Of a stretch of 8,787 nucleotides of DNA, positions 6,079-8,787 are shown piece by piece. This DNA comes from Cloacimonetes bacterium SCGC AAA252-N17 (GTDB lineage Bacteria; Cloacimonadota; Cloacimonadia; JGIOTU-2). The notes beneath the pieces were generated by a model. It saw only the letters and a program-made list of their open reading frames with translations. It made no database searches and was not told the DNA's origin. The position numbers and the translations under genes were made by a program. The stretch spans positions 1 through 8,787 of the forward strand of contig ASNI01000084.1 in the NCBI GenBank assembly GCA_000404785.1. The letters are read 5' to 3'. How positions within the stretch are numbered: position 1 is the stretch's first letter; each line of letters starts with the position of its first letter.

Positions 6079-6918
6079 TTACTTACTTATTATAAAATAC
6101 TGAAGATCAATTTCCTCTACTTCATTTCTGGGTATTTTTACAAGCCAATTCTGAAGAGATTCCAAAGCGGTTTTGTAATCGGAATTTATTAAAAAACTCA
6201 ACGGTTCTTTTGTAGCAATGATCTTTATTATCTCGGAATCTTCTTCTTTTTCCGGAAGCAAACCAACTACAAATTTGATTCCCAAATTTGTATCATTTTC
6301 ATCGGGAAGTTTGAATCTCTCATTCGCTTTCACAAAATTAGCTTTCCTGAATTCATTTGGAAAAAGTGTTGCAACATTCTCATCCGACATAATATTCAAA
6401 ACAGTTATGTAGCAGTCCTTTGAAGGAATAACTTCAAGAAAAAGCTGATCACCATCCTGATAATAATCTTTATTCAACGATGCCTCCAAAGTAAAATAAG
6501 GATCATCTTCTCCACTTTGTTTGCCGACTTTTACTTTCAGGGTAAGAATTTTATATATATGAATATCTTGATTAATATTTTCTTCTTCAATAATTTCTTT
6601 CTCAAGTATGATGCCACATGAAGTTTGATTCGTAAGTTTACTGAAATGATCCATCGTAATTTCATTATTTGATTCTGCCTGAATAAGAGATGTCCTGCCT
6701 TTAACTTCAATTCCGGAGAATTCTTCTATTGCCATATTACAAGCAATTTGAATGGCTTTCTCTCTTGCTTCTTCAGGTGTGATATTCTCGATCAAAACAG
6801 AAACTTTTACAAGATACCAATCATCCGGCAATTTTTCAATTTCAGATTGGATATTGTTTCCATAACAACAAATTGTTAGTGAAAATAATATTATTGATAC
6901 AAGTATAAACTTTTTCAT
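6079..6918 (-). CDS. Exported DUF4384 protein, partner of the caspase-like protein
   Basis: A 279-residue protein of unknown exact role. Residues 1-20 form a signal peptide (MKKF, hydrophobic core, then CCYG); there is no proper lipobox, so a free periplasmic or surface protein is more likely than a lipoprotein. Residues 35-130 have the alternating pattern seen in LPP20/FlgT-N-like domains, with EEAREKAIQIACNMAIEEFSG (49-69, helix) and later beta strands. Residues 140-245 match DUF4384: YFTLEASLNK, DGDQLFLEV (155-163), DCYITVLNI (168-176), ATLFPN (183-188) and IIKIIATKEPL (230-240). DUF4384 is often found with or fused to caspase-like peptidases, and here the caspase-like gene ends six bases upstream. 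Its GAGGAA ribosome binding site overlaps that gene's stop, so the two are surely co-translated. Ligand or substrate is unknown. Confidence 0.8.
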   Translation of the reverse strand: MKKFILVSIILFSLTICCYGNNIQSEIEKLPDDWYLVKVSVLIENITPEEAREKAIQIACNMAIEEFSGIEVKGRTSLIQAESNNEITMDHFSKLTNQTSCGIILEKEIIEEENINQDIHIYKILTLKVKVGKQSGEDDPYFTLEASLNKDYYQDGDQLFLEVIPSKDCYITVLNIMSDENVATLFPNEFRKANFVKANERFKLPDENDTNLGIKFVVGLLPEKEEDSEIIKIIATKEPLSFLINSDYKTALESLQNWLVKIPRNEVEEIDLQYFIISK

Positions 6919-6920
6919 AT

Positions 6921-6926
6921 TTCCTC
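6921..6926 (-). promoter_or_regulatory. Ribosome binding site of the DUF4384 gene, overlapping the preceding stop
   Basis: On the - strand GAGGAA (6926-6921) overlaps the TGA of the caspase-like gene (6927-6925) and precedes ATG 6918 by two bases; pairing through AGGA gives four. This arrangement fits translational coupling of the two genes. Confidence 0.65.
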
Positions 6927-8643
6927 AAAAATTGATAAGCACTCTATTATCATTATCCGAGATAACAGAAGGCGTTTGTTCTCTGTCCAAAAATCCAGCT
7001 TGCTCAGATACATTACTTTGAATATAATCTCCCAATTCCTTAATGGTAAGATCTCCATCACTGTTTTTATCAGCATTTCCCTGCATGCCTTTCATCAGGA
7101 AATAGGAGAACAAGCCATGCTTCATATCTGTCCATGCTGAAGAAATTTCTTTGTTACTCGCAGCAGAAAATACTGTAATTCCATAAGCAATTGGGCTGTC
7201 CACTTCAATAGTTATTGGACGGGCATCTGCAAGAAGCATTTCATTTTCCCTATTAGCGCCGCTAAAACACGCATCCAGAAAAACCGTAACATTCTTTGCT
7301 TTCAGGTTGGCTAAATTTATATAAATTTTCTCTATCTCATAACCGGTTTGAGAAGCATAATTCGGATCGCCGTCATAGGGTATTAAGTATGCTTTATTCT
7401 GCTTTATATCCGGTGAACCATGTCCTGCATAGTAGAAATAAATCTCCGTTTTTCCATACTTCACACGTTTGTCCAGCCAACCACCTTTGGAGAATACTTT
7501 ATCGAATTCTGCTTTACCTACATCTTCATTTACTTTATAATAAATATTATTTTCTTCTATTCCGAGCGTCTTATTGAAATATTCCTTGATGAAACGTGCA
7601 TCCCGATGTGCAAAGGTTACATTTGAGACATTCTTATAATCTTCAATCCCGAAAATGACTGCCAAAGCGTTTTCGTTTGTTTTTGTAGTTTGAGGAATAT
7701 TATTTTCCACATCGATTGAAAGTTCCTCTCCGAAATCAAGGTCTCCATAATCTTTATCTATTCCGGTTATGACTGTTCTTTGAATTTGTTTAGTTTTATC
7801 ACTTTTTAAGATTGGAATTCGCAAATGATCTACTCCTGAAATTCCGGTTGCTTCAGTAAAATCAACAAATAGTGGGATTTTATCAGGAGCTTTATCATTA
7901 ACAAAAAATTCTAACGGAATATCGACATACTGATTATATTCTAAATCTCCAAGACTTACAACTTTTGGGTATGAATCAGTTATAAAGACATTGTCTTCTG
8001 AATAGAATTTTGCATAAGCACCGGTTGCGAAACCTTTTCCTTTGTTACCAATTCTTACTGTTAATTTTGTTGTTTCACCTGATTCGATCTTTCCATTACC
8101 ATTGTTATCTTCAATGCCTATATCCACAATGAACATTTTAGGTTTCTGGTATGCTTTTGTAGAAAATTCTATTTCAACAGGCGCAGGAGGAAAACCATTT
8201 ATTTCATCAAAGTTCACTCTTAAAATGTGGTTTGATTCTGCAACATCAATATATGCTTCAATTGGTATTTTTACTGTTATTGATTTTCCAGAAGGAATTT
8301 CCTCAATATATGAGTTATTATAATTTAAACCATCAATTCTTTCTGGATCGAATTTTATTGATAATCCTTTTCCAGATCCTTCACCTGAGTTCGTAATTGT
8401 TACTGCTATCTCCCCTTTCTCAAGTGCATCAAGATATTGATTACCGGAAGGCTCATTAAAACTTACTGAAGCTGAAAGTGATGGTGGTCGAGAAATAACT
8501 TTTTGTGCTAAGATGTCACTTTCTACTTGTTTAAAAGTTCTATAAATATTTACTTCAATCGGTCGGTCTGGTTTTACACCTTCAAGTTTAATTTCGTATT
8601 TACCATCAAGACTTATCTTTCGAATTTTATCAATGAGTTCACT
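6925..8643 (-). CDS. Caspase-like (peptidase C14) protein with Ig-like modules, 5' end broken
   Basis: The open frame spans 572 codons, but its only start codon is GTG at 8217, leaving 430 residues. The 142 codons before it (8218-8643) translate into continuous protein-like sequence up to TAA 8644-8646, so the true protein is longer and the 5' end is broken by frameshift, assembly error or decay. Numbering from GTG 8217: two beta-rich CARDB/Ig-like modules precede the protease, one mostly upstream of 8217, the other about 26-136 with a calcium-loop-like DNNGNGKIESGE (37-48). The caspase-fold domain begins near LAVIFGIEDY (185-194). The catalytic dyad is His266 in YYAGHGSP and Cys317 in FLDACFSGA. 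DKNSDGDLTIKE (383-394) fits an EF-hand calcium loop. The enzyme should be a cysteine protease cutting after basic or acidic residues; the target is unknown. The modules suggest a surface or periplasmic location, but the signal peptide is not in the readable part. Confidence 0.8.
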   Translation of the reverse strand, partial: SELIDKIRKISLDGKYEIKLEGVKPDRPIEVNIYRTFKQVESDILAQKVISRPPSLSASVSFNEPSGNQYLDALEKGEIAVTITNSGEGSGKGLSIKFDPERIDGLNYNNSYIEEIPSGKSITVKIPIEAYIDVAESNHILRVNFDEINGFPPAPVEIEFSTKAYQKPKMFIVDIGIEDNNGNGKIESGETTKLTVRIGNKGKGFATGAYAKFYSEDNVFITDSYPKVVSLGDLEYNQYVDIPLEFFVNDKAPDKIPLFVDFTEATGISGVDHLRIPILKSDKTKQIQRTVITGIDKDYGDLDFGEELSIDVENNIPQTTKTNENALAVIFGIEDYKNVSNVTFAHRDARFIKEYFNKTLGIEENNIYYKVNEDVGKAEFDKVFSKGGWLDKRVKYGKTEIYFYYAGHGSPDIKQNKAYLIPYDGDPNYASQTGYEIEKIYINLANLKAKNVTVFLDACFSGANRENEMLLADARPITIEVDSPIAYGITVFSAASNKEISSAWTDMKHGLFSYFLMKGMQGNADKNSDGDLTIKELGDYIQSNVSEQAGFLDREQTPSVISDNDNRVLINF

Positions 8644-8756
8644 TTAAAAACCCCAGTTGGGGGATTAGCGGTATGTTTTTGTACTTCATCTTTCAACAAA
8701 GCATAAATATCTGGATTTTGGATTTTGAAGTGTGATATATAGAATTTTATTGGTAA
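8644..8756 (-). pseudogene. Short out-of-phase coding-like remnant before the caspase frame
   Basis: One base out of phase with the caspase frame, this stretch reads about 38 residues that look like real protein, including KIQNPDIYALLKDEVQKH and TANPPTGVFK. A one-base slip back at AAA (8645-8643) would join it to SELIDKIRKISLDGKYE of the caspase frame. It has no ATG and is closed upstream by TAA at 8757-8759, so it could equally be chance. Upstream of it the sequence to the window end is AT-rich with no clear frame. Confidence 0.35.
8646..8666 (-). terminator. Small stem-loop with T-run at the broken end of the caspase frame
   Basis: On the - strand CCCC, loop AACT, GGGG is followed by TTTTT. 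The stem is only four base pairs, so this is a weak terminator candidate. It may instead be a piece of a GC-rich palindromic repeat. It lies exactly where the caspase-like frame is lost. Confidence 0.3.
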
Positions 8757-8787
8757 TTATTCGCAATATTTTACTTATTTTAGAAAT

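Noticed and set aside
8215..8217. GTG 8217 as the true start of the caspase-like protein
   Set aside because: No Shine-Dalgarno sequence precedes it, it lies inside an Ig-like module, and protein-like codons continue for 142 triplets upstream.
8640..8652. Programmed -1 frameshift at GGGGTTTTTAAAG
   Set aside because: TTTAAAG is present but in the wrong phase for a slip between the two frames in question, and the upstream frame has no good start; mutation or sequence error is simpler.

Overview
The window looks like an AT-rich chromosomal segment from an uncultivated or poorly studied anaerobe-type bacterium. The closest fit is the FCB side of the tree (Cloacimonadota / Marinimicrobia-like). 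This is inferred from the base composition, the folP-cdaA-coaE order and the exported caspase-like/DUF4384 pair; no marker gene here fixes the lineage.

Left part, + strand (172-5241). A PLP-dependent class I/II aminotransferase of the LysN/Aro8-like group stands first and ends at a clear stem-loop terminator. Seven bases after the terminator T-run is the start signal of a tightly packed operon. It holds folP (dihydropteroate synthase with a ~135-residue N-terminal extension), cdaA (membrane diadenylate cyclase, 4-base ATGA overlap with folP), coaE (dephospho-CoA kinase, 14-base overlap with cdaA) and an MFS transporter (14-base gap). The operon makes folate, c-di-AMP and CoA and ends at a hairpin that can work on both strands. 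Two family motifs deviate: the cyclase has RHQ where RHR is expected, and DHPS has SNK where SRK is expected.

Middle part (5242-6078). A stand-alone gcvH (lipoyl carrier H protein) lies on the - strand with a strong ribosome binding site. Behind its start is a 391-base gene-free stretch with three different inverted-repeat elements one after another: a 13-bp stem, a three-way-junction-like element with two inner hairpins, and a hairpin around CCCGATCGGG. They look like small palindromic mobile or REP-type repeats. The last probably also terminates the operon to its right.

Right part, - strand (6079-8787). A two-gene unit encodes a large caspase-like (peptidase C14) protein with Ig-like/CARDB-like modules before the protease domain, followed 6 bases later by an exported DUF4384 protein. 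The catalytic His and Cys are both present. The caspase frame stays open 142 codons beyond its only usable start codon and then meets a stop at 8644-8646, so the 5' end is broken, frameshifted or wrongly assembled. A second frame with protein-like content abuts that point. This caspase/DUF4384 pair and the palindrome cluster are the most interesting parts; I see no CRISPR array, tRNA, rRNA, transposase or riboswitch.
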